NCBI GenBank assembly: GCA_045600865.1
Contig: JAZRYS010000201.1
Coordinates: forward strand, 1-28,013
From: Aphodosoma sp045600865
GTDB taxonomy: Bacteria > Bacteroidota > Bacteroidia > Bacteroidales > Paludibacteraceae
Length of the DNA stretch: 28,013 bases
Direction: 5' to 3'
In this document: piece after piece, positions 15,655 through 23,950 of the stretch
Layout: each line of letters opens with the position of its first letter
How positions within the stretch are numbered: the stretch's first letter is position 1
Notes under the pieces: generated by a model
The model's input: only the letters and a program-made list of their open reading frames with translations
Database searches by the model: none
What the model was told of the DNA's origin: nothing
Position numbers and translations under genes: made by a program

Positions 15655-16610
15655 AAAAGGTATTGTTATTGATTTTTGCCGCTGTGGCTGCAACCTCTGC
15701 ATGTGGGCAGACAGTGCAGGTTAGGGCAGAGTTTGACTCGGCAGCAATTCTGATTGGCGAGCAGACAAAACTTACAGTCGAGGTTGCTGGCAGAGATGCC
15801 AAGACCGCTTTTGTTTTCCCTATGCTGGACGATAGTCTGGCAGGAGGTCTCGAACTTGTCGAAAGATTGCCGATGGACACTGCAAGGTTGGAGGATGGCA
15901 CAGTCAAGATTGCTGCACATTATCTGATGACAGGCTGGGACTCTGCACTGGTCTATATTGAGGCGTTGCCTGTAGTGTCAGGAGAAGATACATTCTGGAG
16001 CAATGGACTGACTCTGAAGGTGGTGGATATACCTGTCGATACTGTCGATGCTATATGCGACATCAAGCCTGTTTATGAACCACCGTTCGACTGGCGGTTT
16101 TTCTGGACTATAGTGATAATAGTAGTACTCTCGCTGCTTTTTATTGCTGGTGGCATCTGGGCATATTTCAAGTATTTCAGAAAGAAGTTCAGAAAAGGGA
16201 CTGTCGAAGACGAAAAGCCTGTTGACCCACGTCCTGCACACATTATTGCAATGGAGCAGCTTGAAACCCTGCGTCAGGAGAAACTGTGGCAGGGTGGCGA
16301 GGTCAAACGCTACTATTCAAGGCTGACGGAAATTGTCAAGGTTTATGTTTCACGGCGTTATGATATCAATGCCACAGAACAGACAACTGATGAACTGCTG
16401 TCAGAACTGAAAATGAATACTCGCATAGAGGCTTCTAAAGAGAGTGTCGAAAATCTTAGAGGATTGTTGCAATTGGCAGACTTGGTCAAGTTTGCCAAAT
16501 GGAAACCTCTGCCTGAAGAGAACGACAGGGCTTTCGAGGAGGGCAAGGAATTTGTACAGATGACTAAGCAGGAAGAGATAAAGGAGGAGAAAAAGAATGA
16601 CGTTCGCTAA
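15651..16610 (+). CDS. Bat operon membrane protein with N-terminal signal and single membrane helix
   Basis: A 319-residue protein between the DUF58 and batA genes. Residues 1-19 are a signal peptide (cleavage perhaps at ACGQ; a weak lipobox-like TSAC is present). Residues 20-145 form a beta-rich periplasmic domain resembling the repeats of BatD. Residues 150-173 are one membrane helix. Residues 175-319 are cytoplasmic and mostly helical and charged. The position and domain order suggest it scaffolds the BatA/BatB complex at the inner membrane (inference). The gene overlaps batA by 14 bases. Confidence 0.8.
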   Translation: MKKVLLLIFAAVAATSACGQTVQVRAEFDSAAILIGEQTKLTVEVAGRDAKTAFVFPMLDDSLAGGLELVERLPMDTARLEDGTVKIAAHYLMTGWDSALVYIEALPVVSGEDTFWSNGLTLKVVDIPVDTVDAICDIKPVYEPPFDWRFFWTIVIIVVLSLLFIAGGIWAYFKYFRKKFRKGTVEDEKPVDPRPAHIIAMEQLETLRQEKLWQGGEVKRYYSRLTEIVKVYVSRRYDINATEQTTDELLSELKMNTRIEASKESVENLRGLLQLADLVKFAKWKPLPEENDRAFEEGKEFVQMTKQEEIKEEKKNDVR

Positions 16611-17580
16611 TCCGCATTACCTTTGGTTCTTGACGATACTTGTGCCACTCATTGCGTGGTACATCTATAAGCAGGCAAGAGCCGATGCTTCGTTGAGAAT
16701 GTCAACGTTGTCACCTTTCAGTGGCATGAAGAAAGGGGTGAAACATTATGCCTTGCATGGGCTGTTCGTGCTGCGATGTGCTGCAATAGCCTTGATAATA
16801 TTTGCAATAGCACGTCCTCAGACTTCCAACAGTATGCGCAAGGAGAGCACCGAGGGTATAGACATAATGCTGGCGTTGGATATCTCTGGCACAATGCTTG
16901 CCGAAGACCTGAAACCTAACAGACTTGAGGCTGCCAAGAATGTGGCCATATCTTTTGTCTCTGATAGGCCTAACGACAACATAGGTCTTGTTGTGTTTGC
17001 AGGCGAAAGTTTTACGCAATGTCCTCTGACTACAGACCATGTTGCACTGATAAACCTTTTTAGGTCAGTCGAGTATGGCATGATAGAGGACGGTACTGCC
17101 ATAGGTCTTGGTTTGGCAAATGCCGTGAACAGGCTGAAGGAGAGCAAGGCTGTGTCGAAGGTCATAATATTGTTGACTGATGGTTCCAACAATAAGGGCG
17201 ACATTTCGCCTATGACCGCTGCCGAGATTGCCAAGGCTATGGGTGTCAGGGTATATACAATTGGTGCTGGGGCAAGTGATGTCGCACCGTATCCTATGCA
17301 GACCCCATTCGGTATCAGATATCAGAACATACCTGTCGAGATTGACGAAGAGGTGTTGCAGGATATAGCAGACATGACTGGCGGTGCCTACTTTAGGGCA
17401 AAGGACACTAAGAAACTTGAGATGATTTATGACGAGATAGACCAGATGGAGAAAACTAAGTTGCAGGTGCGTGAGTACAGCAAGAAAAGCGAGGATTTCT
17501 GGCCGTTTCTTGTCGGTGCGTTCATCTGCCTGTTGCTCGAAATGGTCTTGAAATATACATATCTGAGAAGATTGCCATAA
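16597..17580 (+). CDS. batA: BatA, VWA-domain membrane protein
   Basis: A 327-residue aerotolerance protein. Membrane helices lie at about 7-24, 56-73 and 306-325, with a von Willebrand A domain between the second and third. The metal site reads DISGT (D95, S97, T99), with threonine in place of the usual second serine, followed by ILLTDGSNN. In Bacteroides fragilis, Bat proteins are known to contribute to survival in oxygen; the molecular action is thought to involve complexes at the inner membrane. It is the fourth gene of the operon. The VWA domain should face the side opposite the short N-terminus. Confidence 0.93.
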   Translation: MTFANPHYLWFLTILVPLIAWYIYKQARADASLRMSTLSPFSGMKKGVKHYALHGLFVLRCAAIALIIFAIARPQTSNSMRKESTEGIDIMLALDISGTMLAEDLKPNRLEAAKNVAISFVSDRPNDNIGLVVFAGESFTQCPLTTDHVALINLFRSVEYGMIEDGTAIGLGLANAVNRLKESKAVSKVIILLTDGSNNKGDISPMTAAEIAKAMGVRVYTIGAGASDVAPYPMQTPFGIRYQNIPVEIDEEVLQDIADMTGGAYFRAKDTKKLEMIYDEIDQMEKTKLQVREYSKKSEDFWPFLVGAFICLLLEMVLKYTYLRRLP

Positions 17581-17596
17581 ATTGAAATTATTGATT

Positions 17597-18037
17597 ATGA
17601 AAAGAATAGTATTGTTATCAATGGCGATTGTGCTAACCGTAGTGTCAGTAATGTCGCAGGGAGTGTCTAACAGACTTGTCGTTGAGTCGGTCGAAGGTGT
17701 TCCATTCGTGTTGCGTGTGGATGGCTTTGCAAGAAACAAGAAACCACAGGAAAAAGTAGTCGTGGATAAGTTGTACAGCACTGTTGTCAGGATAAGCGTT
17801 GAGTTTGCCGACAGTGCATACGCTGCAGTGCATAACTACGAGGTTGTGCTGACAAGAAAGTCTGCCAAGGATGCTGACTCGATGATGAAGGGGTATGAGG
17901 CTTACTACAAGGTTAAGCCTGGCAAGAAGCATAGCAAGGTGCGCAGGGTGTCTATTAAACCGGTGACTCCATATTCAGGACAGAGATACGTGCCTGTGAT
18001 ACCTGACCAAGTGAAGAAAGCCAAAAAACGCAGGTAA
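17597..18037 (+). CDS. Small secreted protein between batA and batB
   Basis: A 146-residue protein with a clear signal peptide (MKRIVLLSMAIVLTVVSVMS, then Q), an extracytoplasmic beta-like domain and a basic C-terminus (KKAKKRR). The ATG at 17597 is preferred over the upstream TTG at 17582, since it starts a clean signal peptide. It lies 16 bases after batA and 2 bases before batB, so it belongs to the operon. I do not recognise a named family; genes of this size occur at this position in some Bacteroidetes Bat clusters, but the function is unknown. Confidence 0.75.
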   Translation: MKRIVLLSMAIVLTVVSVMSQGVSNRLVVESVEGVPFVLRVDGFARNKKPQEKVVVDKLYSTVVRISVEFADSAYAAVHNYEVVLTRKSAKDADSMMKGYEAYYKVKPGKKHSKVRRVSIKPVTPYSGQRYVPVIPDQVKKAKKRR

Positions 18038-18039
18038 CT

Positions 18040-19059
18040 ATGTTTAGGTTTGCACATCCAGATATCTTGTGGCTGCTCTTAGTCGTTGCAGCCATGATAG
18101 TGCTGTATGTGGTGATGTATTACATACAGCAGAGAAAGCTCCGTGAATTTGGCAATGAACAGGTTATTGCCTCGTTGATGCCAAATGTGTCGAAGGTGAG
18201 ACCTCATGTCAAATTCGGACTTACTGCGTTGGCTTTGGTCTTGCTGGTCTTTGCGTTGGCGCAGCCGCAGTTTGGCATAAAGGTCGAATCAGCAAAGACA
18301 ACGGGCGTCGAGGCAATGTTTGTACTGGACGTATCCAATTCAATGAGGGCTACTGATGTCAGACCAAGCAGGTTGGAGAATGCCAAGATGATGCTCTCCA
18401 AACTGATAGACAATATGCCGGACGACAAGGTTGGCTTGATAATATTTGCCGGAGATGCTTTCATGCAGATGCCTATAACGGCGGACAATGTGTCGGCCAA
18501 GATGTTCATGAGCACAATATCGCCAGGCAGCGTGCCTGTGCCTGGAACGGCAATAGGTACGGCACTTGATTTGGCCATAAGGTCGTTTGGCGATCCTAAT
18601 GCTGATGTCGGCAGGACTATTGTAGTGCTCACAGATGGCGAAAATCACGAGGATGATGCAGTTGCAGCAGCCAAGGAGGCTCGCGTGAATGGCATAACGG
18701 TCAACGTTGTAGGTTTCGGCAGTCCTGCCGGAGCTCCTATTCCTGTGGACGGAAGCATGGATCATTGGCGTGATGCTCAGGGAAATGTGGTGGTTACGAA
18801 ACTCAGCGAGGATATGTGTAAGCAGGTGGCTGCGGCTGGCGGTGGCATATACGTGCGTGCTGGCAATTCTAATTCGGCATTGCGTGCATTGAATGGTGAG
18901 ATAGAGAAGATGCAGAAGGGCGAGATGGAGACATCTGCATATTCCAACTTCGACGAGAAATTCTATATCCTTGCATGGATAGCACTGGTTCTCCTTATTG
19001 GCGAGTTTTTCGTGCTTAACCGTCAGAACAAGACATTGAACAAGATAAAATGGTTTTGA
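18040..19059 (+). CDS. batB: BatB, VWA-domain membrane protein
   Basis: A 339-residue paralogue of BatA: membrane helices at about 10-29, 59-76 and near the C-terminus (AWIALVLLIGEFFVLN), with a VWA domain between. The metal site is a canonical DVSNS (D97, S99, S101), followed later by VVLTDGENHEDD. With BatA it probably forms a heteromeric membrane complex that interacts with the TPR proteins BatC and BatE. It starts 2 bases after the preceding stop codon. The end overlaps a possible upstream ATG of batC. Confidence 0.95.
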   Translation: MFRFAHPDILWLLLVVAAMIVLYVVMYYIQQRKLREFGNEQVIASLMPNVSKVRPHVKFGLTALALVLLVFALAQPQFGIKVESAKTTGVEAMFVLDVSNSMRATDVRPSRLENAKMMLSKLIDNMPDDKVGLIIFAGDAFMQMPITADNVSAKMFMSTISPGSVPVPGTAIGTALDLAIRSFGDPNADVGRTIVVLTDGENHEDDAVAAAKEARVNGITVNVVGFGSPAGAPIPVDGSMDHWRDAQGNVVVTKLSEDMCKQVAAAGGGIYVRAGNSNSALRALNGEIEKMQKGEMETSAYSNFDEKFYILAWIALVLLIGEFFVLNRQNKTLNKIKWF

Positions 19060-19061
19060 AA

Positions 19062-19766
19062 ATGAGAAAGATAGTCTTGATATTAATGTTTACGCTTGCT
19101 GTTGTTGCCGCTGATGCTCAGAAAGAGTATAGGGATGTCAAGAAGGGCAATAAGCAATACAGCAAGGAGAAATATGTAGAGTCTGAGTTGAGTTACCGCA
19201 AGGGACTTGAAAAGAATCCTGCAAGTTTCTCGGGCAACTTCAATCTGGGCAACACTCTGTTCAGACAGGAGAAATATGATGATGCAGCCAACCAGTATAT
19301 GAAAGCATTGAACTATGTCGGCGACGACAAGATGAAGACGGCGGCTGTATATCATAATGTGGGCAATTCATACCTGAAGGCTGGCAAGCCGCAGGAGGCT
19401 GTCAATGCTTATAAGATGGCATTGAAAAATAATCCAAAGGACGACGAGACAAGGTATAACCTGGCATACGCAAAGAAGTTGCTGCAACAGCAACAGCAGC
19501 AAAATCAGGATCAGAACCAGAATCAAGACCAGCAGCAACAGCAGCAACAACAGAATCAGCAGGACCAGCAGCAGAATCAGCAAGATCAGCAGCAGGACCA
19601 GCAGAACAAGGATAAGCAACAGCAGCAGTCGCAGCCTAAAGAACAGGGTATGAGCAAAGAACAAGCCGAACAGATTCTGCAGGCTTTGCAACAGGACGAG
19701 AAAGATACTCAGGATAAAAAGAAAGTCAAAGTGGGAGAACGCAGAAGGGTAGAGAAAGATTGGTAA
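19062..19766 (+). CDS. batC: BatC, secreted TPR protein with glutamine-rich tract
   Basis: A 234-residue periplasmic protein: signal peptide 1-20 (ending ADAQ), TPR repeats at about 21-130 (including NFNLGNTLFRQEKYDDAANQ and HNVGNSYLKAGKPQEAVNAY), then a run rich in Gln, Asn and Asp at 142-192, and a charged tail. TPRs bind partner proteins, here presumably BatA, BatB or BatD. The ATG at 19062 is chosen over that at 19050, which would put four extra residues before the signal peptide. The glutamine tract is encoded by mixed CAG/CAA codons. Confidence 0.92.
   Translation: MRKIVLILMFTLAVVAADAQKEYRDVKKGNKQYSKEKYVESELSYRKGLEKNPASFSGNFNLGNTLFRQEKYDDAANQYMKALNYVGDDKMKTAAVYHNVGNSYLKAGKPQEAVNAYKMALKNNPKDDETRYNLAYAKKLLQQQQQQNQDQNQNQDQQQQQQQQNQQDQQQNQQDQQQDQQNKDKQQQQSQPKEQGMSKEQAEQILQALQQDEKDTQDKKKVKVGERRRVEKDW
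19485..19637 (+). repeat. Glutamine-rich low-complexity tract in batC
   Basis: About 50 codons of mostly CAG and CAA with AAT, AAC and GAC interspersed, encoding Q-rich sequence with N and D (residues 142-192). Mixed codons show it is selected at protein level as well as expanded by slippage. Length variation between strains would be expected. Confidence 0.9.
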
Positions 19767-19770
19767 TGTT

Positions 19771-21600
19771 ATGAAAAAAGAGATTTTGGTTATATTTTTG
19801 TCACTTCTGTTTTCAGGAGTGATATCGGCAGAGGTGAGTTTCCGTGCTTCAGCACCAAACACGGTTGCTGCTGGCCAGACTTTCCAACTTGTCTATACCG
19901 TAAACGACAATGGCAAGGATTTCAGGTTGCCTTCAGTCAGCGGTTTCGACATACTGGCAGGGCCATATACGTCAACATCATCCAGCACGTCAATAGTAAA
20001 TGGCAAGGTGTCGTCGTCCAAAGAGATACGCTACACCTACACGCTGCAGGCACTCAAGGAGGGACAGTTCACCATTGCGGCAGCAACGATAGTAGTCGAT
20101 GGTCAGAAGTATTCATCCAATCCTGTATCCATCAAGGTGTTGCCCGAAGACAAAGCCGCAGCTGCCCAGAGCAGTGGTCGTAGCCAGGGTGGCACAGCTT
20201 CGACAGCGCAGGTCGGAACTCCCGACCGTCTGTTCGTCCGTGCAAATTTCAGCCGCACCAAAGTGATGGAGCAGGAGGCAATACTGGTGACATACAAACT
20301 CTATTCAAAGGATGATGTCGTCGGTTTTGAATCTGTCAAACTTCCGGATTTCAAAGGTTTCATGGTGCAGGAAATAGAATTGCCCCAGAATCGTCAGTTG
20401 CAGCGCGAGAGCTATAACGGCAGCAATTTCCTTACATACGAGATATACAAGGGAATCCTGTTCCCGCAGCATTCGGGAACAATCCATGTTGATAAGTTCC
20501 AGTGCACCGTAGGTCTGAGAGTGAGGGTTCAGCGTCAGGCAAGAAGTTTCTTCGACAGTTTCTTCGACTCATATCAAGATGTCGAGAAGACTATCTCTTC
20601 GTCAGGTGCCGACATTCAGGTCAGCTCATTGCCTAAGCCAAAGCCTGCCGATTTTTCTGGTGTTGTGGGAACACTCAGCCTCGACAGGAAAGTGTCCGAA
20701 ACCTCCGTTACATCCAATACACCTGTGACTGTGACGCTCACATTGTCGGGCAGCGGCAACCTCAAGATGCTCAAGACTCCAGAGTTGAATTTTCCGGCTG
20801 ATTTCGAGGTGTATGAACCTAAGGTGACGAACAACTTCACCACCAATGCGTCAGGGCAGCAGGGCAAGAAAGTGATAGAATACCTTGTCATACCACGTCA
20901 TAAAGGCGAGTTTACAGTACCAGGCACGACAATCTCGTATTACGACACCAACAGCAAGAGTTACAAGACGCTTAACACGGGAGAAATAAAGTTTGCTGTG
21001 GCTAAGGGCGAAGGTGATGATGGCGGCACAAGCACGGTGGCTGTCAACGCAAAAGATCAGGAACGTGTCGAGATGTTGGCAAGCGACATACGCTATCTCA
21101 GCAATGACGGGCCAGACATCAGGGCAAAGGAAGACTATATAATAGGCACATTGCTCTATTGGTTGCTTGTGGCGGGAATGCTCATGCTGACTACTGCTCT
21201 TGCCATACTCTTCCGCAAACAGGCTAAAGACAATGCCAACGTTGCACTTATGAAAAACCGCAAGGCAAACAAGATTGCCAAGAAGAGACTGAAAGTGGCC
21301 GAGAAAGAGTGGAAGGCAGGACATCGCGAACAATTCTACGACGAAATACTGAAGGCTCTGTGGGGTTATACGTCCGACAAACTCTCGATGCCTATGGCCG
21401 ACCTTAACCGCGATAATATTCACGACACGCTTATCGAGAGGAAGGTGAACGACGAGGTGACGGAGCAGTTCGTCAAACTGCTCGACGAATGTCAGTTCCA
21501 GAGGTATGCTCCTATGGGCGACGAGAAGAAAGCAATGGACAAGACGTTCGAAGAGACTATAGACTTGATTTCTAAACTTGAAGACAATATTAGAAGATGA
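19771..21600 (+). CDS. batD: BatD, large periplasmic protein with C-terminal membrane anchor
   Basis: A 609-residue protein with a signal peptide (1-20, ending ISA), several beta-sandwich domains carrying BatD-like patterns (VRANFSRTKVMEQEAILVTY, and TPVTVTLTLSGSGNLK), one membrane helix at about 458-480 (TLLYWLLVAGMLMLTTALAI), and a cytoplasmic helical tail with basic residues. This is the usual BatD layout and length. It probably scaffolds the complex on the periplasmic side. It overlaps batE by ATGA (21597-21600), giving translational coupling. Confidence 0.95.
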   Translation: MKKEILVIFLSLLFSGVISAEVSFRASAPNTVAAGQTFQLVYTVNDNGKDFRLPSVSGFDILAGPYTSTSSSTSIVNGKVSSSKEIRYTYTLQALKEGQFTIAAATIVVDGQKYSSNPVSIKVLPEDKAAAAQSSGRSQGGTASTAQVGTPDRLFVRANFSRTKVMEQEAILVTYKLYSKDDVVGFESVKLPDFKGFMVQEIELPQNRQLQRESYNGSNFLTYEIYKGILFPQHSGTIHVDKFQCTVGLRVRVQRQARSFFDSFFDSYQDVEKTISSSGADIQVSSLPKPKPADFSGVVGTLSLDRKVSETSVTSNTPVTVTLTLSGSGNLKMLKTPELNFPADFEVYEPKVTNNFTTNASGQQGKKVIEYLVIPRHKGEFTVPGTTISYYDTNSKSYKTLNTGEIKFAVAKGEGDDGGTSTVAVNAKDQERVEMLASDIRYLSNDGPDIRAKEDYIIGTLLYWLLVAGMLMLTTALAILFRKQAKDNANVALMKNRKANKIAKKRLKVAEKEWKAGHREQFYDEILKALWGYTSDKLSMPMADLNRDNIHDTLIERKVNDEVTEQFVKLLDECQFQRYAPMGDEKKAMDKTFEETIDLISKLEDNIRR

Positions 21601-22349
21601 AAAAACTGACAGTTATTTTGTTGCTGGCATTGTCTGCCGGGGTGATGTTTGCAGGGAACGACCAAGATTTGTGGAATGATGCGGCAAAGGCATATTCCGG
21701 CAAGGACTACGAAGGGGCTGTGGAGAAGTATCTGCAACTGGTGCAGAAAGGCGAGTCTGCTCCCCTCTATTATAATTATGCAAATGCGCTCTTCAAGGCA
21801 GGCTATACCGGCAGGGCGATACTCTATTATGAGCGTGCCTTGCGCCTTGATCCGTCGAACGAGGATATCAAGTTCAACCTTGAGTTCGCCAACCTCTCGA
21901 AGACAGACAAGATAGACAGGATTGAACCATTCTTTGTTGTTGTGTGGTACAGGGCTGTGACAAACCTCATGACATCTAATACATGGGCATACGTCAGTCT
22001 GGTGCTCTTCCTTCTGGCTATGGTGATGTTCCTCCTTTATAGGTTCGGCAAGATACTTGGGCTTCGCAAGGTGGCGTTTGGCCTGTTCATCTCCTTCGTT
22101 GTGCTCTTCTTTGTGAGCATGGGTCATGCCTTTCATTCCAGAAACATGGTGACAGCCAATCCAAAGGCAATACTGATGGTTGGCAGCGAGACGGCCAGAA
22201 GTACTCCTGACGATTCAGGCACGGAGGTCTTTGTCATACACGAAGGTACCAAGGTCAGGATAAAGAGTTCTCTTGGCAGCTGGAGCGAGGTGGCACTCGA
22301 AGATGGCAAGGTGGGTTGGATAAAGAGTGACAGTTTCGAGGTTATATGA
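21597..22349 (+). CDS. batE: BatE, TPR and SH3 membrane protein
   Basis: A 250-residue protein with a signal peptide (1-19), TPR units at about 24-95 (YYNYANALFKAGYTGRAILY), two membrane helices at about 130-148 and 159-177, and a C-terminal bacterial SH3 domain at about 190-248 (GTKVRIKSSLGSWSEVALED, then GWIKSD). The SH3 domain lies outside the membrane and may contact peptidoglycan or a partner. It ends the classical batA-E set; its stop overlaps the next start by 4 bases. Confidence 0.93.
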   Translation: MKKLTVILLLALSAGVMFAGNDQDLWNDAAKAYSGKDYEGAVEKYLQLVQKGESAPLYYNYANALFKAGYTGRAILYYERALRLDPSNEDIKFNLEFANLSKTDKIDRIEPFFVVVWYRAVTNLMTSNTWAYVSLVLFLLAMVMFLLYRFGKILGLRKVAFGLFISFVVLFFVSMGHAFHSRNMVTANPKAILMVGSETARSTPDDSGTEVFVIHEGTKVRIKSSLGSWSEVALEDGKVGWIKSDSFEVI

Positions 22350-22915
22350 GCATATTGGATATCGACAGAGAACTGACAGTTGCCATCAATTCATTCCGTG
22401 CGGAATGGGCTGATGGCTTTTTCTATTACGTGTCGCAGACGTGGACGTGGTTGCCTCTGGCGGCTCTGCTGCTTTATCTGGGGTGGCGCAAGTGGGGGTG
22501 GAAACGCCTGCTCTGTGTTGTGGCGGGGGTGGCCTTGTGTATTGTTGCATCAGATCAGCTGTGCAATGTCATCAAACATAGTGTCTGCCGTCTGCGCCCT
22601 ACGCACGAGCCGTCGCTGGAAGGGGTGATACACACTGTACGTGGATATGTCGGAGGACAGTATGGCTTCTGTTCGGCACATGCCTGCAATACTGCAGTGG
22701 TGGCAATGTTCACGGGACTTGTGGTGCGCCGTAGGTGGTATGCTGTCGTGAGTGTGCTGTGGGTGCTGCTCAATTGCTGGTCGCGCATATACCTTGGAGT
22801 GCACTATCTGGGTGATGTGGCGTGCGGGATGGCCTTGGGCGTGCTTATTGCGAGTATAATGTATGTGTTGTATAAATGGCTGACAGACAAGTATAAACAT
22901 CTTTTTGAAAAATAA
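22346..22915 (+). CDS. PAP2 family membrane phosphatase, last gene of the Bat operon
   Basis: A 189-residue polytopic phosphatase of the PAP2 superfamily (lipid or undecaprenyl-pyrophosphate phosphatase). The three signatures are visible: K77-x6-R84-P85; CSAH with H112 (usually PSGH); and SRIYLGVHYLGD with R147, H153 and D157. The ATGA overlap with batE makes it part of the operon, which is worth noting since a role in envelope-lipid recycling would suggest a link between aerotolerance and cell-envelope maintenance (inference). The exact substrate cannot be read from the sequence. Confidence 0.92.
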   Translation: MSILDIDRELTVAINSFRAEWADGFFYYVSQTWTWLPLAALLLYLGWRKWGWKRLLCVVAGVALCIVASDQLCNVIKHSVCRLRPTHEPSLEGVIHTVRGYVGGQYGFCSAHACNTAVVAMFTGLVVRRRWYAVVSVLWVLLNCWSRIYLGVHYLGDVACGMALGVLIASIMYVLYKWLTDKYKHLFEK

Positions 22916-22926
22916 TCGTAAAAATG

Positions 22927-22958
22927 TTTGGCCAGTTAAAAAATATTTGTTACTTTTA
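22927..22958 (+). promoter_or_regulatory. Promoter of the small helix-turn-helix-like gene
   Basis: TTTG (22927-22930), a 20-base spacer and TACTTTTA (22951-22958), one base off TAnnTTTG. Transcription should begin near 22965, leaving about 54 bases of leader before the ATG at 23019. Confidence 0.6.
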
Positions 22959-23018
22959 CCACGGATAAAAATGGCAGATGCCAGATTGTTAACGATTGAA
23001 TTATAAACAACTTATATT

Positions 23019-23270
23019 ATGACAAAAACAATTTCATTCAACGAGTTGCGCAGAATTAAGGATGCGCTGCCACACGGGAGTATGCAAAAGATAGCGGATG
23101 CTCTCGGTATAGAAGCCGATACAGTTAGAAACTATTTCGGTGCGCAGAAGTTTGAAAACGGACAGGGATGTGGCATTCACATCGAGCCAGGACCTGATGG
23201 CGGACTCGTGACGTTGGACGATACGACAATATTGGAGAAAGCTCAGGAAATCATTGCTGCCAACAAATAA
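23019..23270 (+). CDS. Small conserved putative DNA-binding protein
   Basis: An 83-residue protein of a type I recall as conserved in Bacteroidales but without a named function. Residues 7-38 look like a helix-turn-helix (FNELRRIKDALPHGSMQKIADALGI, then a recognition-helix-like EADTVRNYFG). The middle is a glycine-rich loop (GCGIHIEPGPDGG), and the C-terminus is a helix (ILEKAQEIIAANK). It is monocistronic, with its own promoter and a strong terminator. No target can be named. Confidence 0.8.
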   Translation: MTKTISFNELRRIKDALPHGSMQKIADALGIEADTVRNYFGAQKFENGQGCGIHIEPGPDGGLVTLDDTTILEKAQEIIAANK

Positions 23271-23290
23271 CAGACAAACCTGTTTGAGAA

Positions 23291-23324
23291 AACAAAGGCG
23301 AGCCCCTTGGGGTTCGCCTTTGTT
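23291..23324 (+). terminator. Strong hairpin terminator
   Basis: The arms AACAAAGGCGAGCCCC (23291-23306) and GGGGTTCGCCTTTGTT (23309-23324) pair over up to 16 bases with one G-U; the closing pair is strained by the 2-base loop. It begins 21 bases after the stop codon of the small HTH-like gene. It is nearly symmetric, so it may also stop leftward transcripts from 23499. Confidence 0.85.
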
Positions 23325-23358
23325 GATTTCTGTTTCGTCTGGAGTTTGTCCAATGACC

Positions 23359-23499
23359 TCAGTCCTCAGACCGGAAGTCTTGCGGTTGGGTTGTTTCAGT
23401 GATTTTCTCAGAAACGATGGTGCGTCCCTGGCTGTTGCGGAAGGTGAAGTCACCTGCAGAGCCTTTCAATTTGCTGATAAGTCCTTTAAGAATTGCCAT
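23359..23499 (-). pseudogene. Truncated gene for a DUF6266-like protein
   Basis: ATG at 23499 opens a frame of 46 codons ending at TGA (23359-23361). The start MAILKGLISKLKGSAGDFTF followed by RNSQGRTIVSEK resembles the N-terminus of a Bacteroidetes family (DUF6266-like) whose members are much longer. After SEKITE the frame diverges: a neighbouring frame reads NRKTSGLRTE, similar to the family's next motif, so a one-base indel is likely. The region 23355-23384 shares sequence blocks with part of the M15 gene (24097-24139). A MITE-like element lies 51 bases upstream, between this gene and a promoter at 23835. The family match is from memory and uncertain; an intact 46-residue peptide cannot be excluded. 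Confidence 0.5.
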
Positions 23500-23550
23500 A
23501 AGCTTAAAAAATCAGGTTTGGTTAAAAAATAAAATGGTTGATTATAATTG

Positions 23551-23800
23551 ACTCAAGTTTCGCAAGTATTAGCCCTGAAAGGGCGGCACATACCAGCGCA
23601 GGGCGTGAGCCCTGTGTATGAGGTTGTTATCTCGGTTAAGTCCTGTAAGGACGACACATTTATTTTCAACGTACGTGCCATCTAAATGTGTCGTACCTAC
23701 GGCACTCTATTAACGTATTTACCATTTTTACACAGGGCTCACGCCCTGTGCTATATTATGTCGCTCTTACAGAGCTTATTGTGACTTGCGAAACTTGAGT
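23551..23800. mobile_element. 250-bp MITE-like element, left copy
   Basis: Perfect 17-bp terminal inverted repeats ACTCAAGTTTCGCAAGT (23551-23567) and ACTTGCGAAACTTGAGT (23784-23800) bound 250 bp with no gene. Inside is a chain of hairpins: GCCC/GGGC (23572-23584), CAGGGC/GCCCTG (23599-23614), GTCCT/AGGAC (23640-23652), ACGACACATTT/AAATGTGTCGT (23651-23661, 23684-23694), GTGCC/GGCAC (23675-23679, 23701-23705), CACAGGGC/GCCCTGTG (23731-23750) and GCTCT/AGAGC (23763-23775). An inverted copy starts at 27876. No target-site duplication was recognised. It is non-autonomous; no transposase gene is in the window. Confidence 0.85.
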
Positions 23801-23834
23801 TATATTCTCCTTGACGACTCCATCGTTCACGTTG

Positions 23835-23842
23835 CAAAGTTA
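23835..23842 (-). promoter_or_regulatory. -7 promoter element directed into the MITE and truncated gene
   Basis: Plus strand CAAAGTTA reads TAACTTTG leftward, an exact TAnnTTTG. Transcription would start near 23829, cross the MITE (23800-23551) and reach the truncated gene at 23499. No TTTG was found at the right distance upstream. Confidence 0.45.
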
Positions 23843-23915
23843 CGACTTTTTTTTGTATTTATTGCTATCCTGAACACATTTTTTTCAACAAAAGATTCAT
23901 GTTCAGATAAACATG

Positions 23916-23946
23916 CAGAAATGCCACCGGATTGATGGCATTTCTG
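23916..23946 (-). terminator. Hairpin after the primase operon
   Basis: CAGAAATGCCA (23916-23926), a 9-base loop and TGGCATTTCTG (23936-23946) form a perfect 11-bp stem starting 5 bases past the end of the M15 gene. Leftward, it is followed by a mixed rather than pure T sequence. A second weaker stem, CTGAACA/TGTTCAG (23870-23876, 23900-23906), lies beyond. Confidence 0.65.
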
Positions 23947-23950
23947 TGTG

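Noticed and set aside
21492..22136. Leftward 214-codon frame opposite batE
   Set aside because: Shadow of batD and batE, with a His/Glu-rich composition typical of antisense frames.
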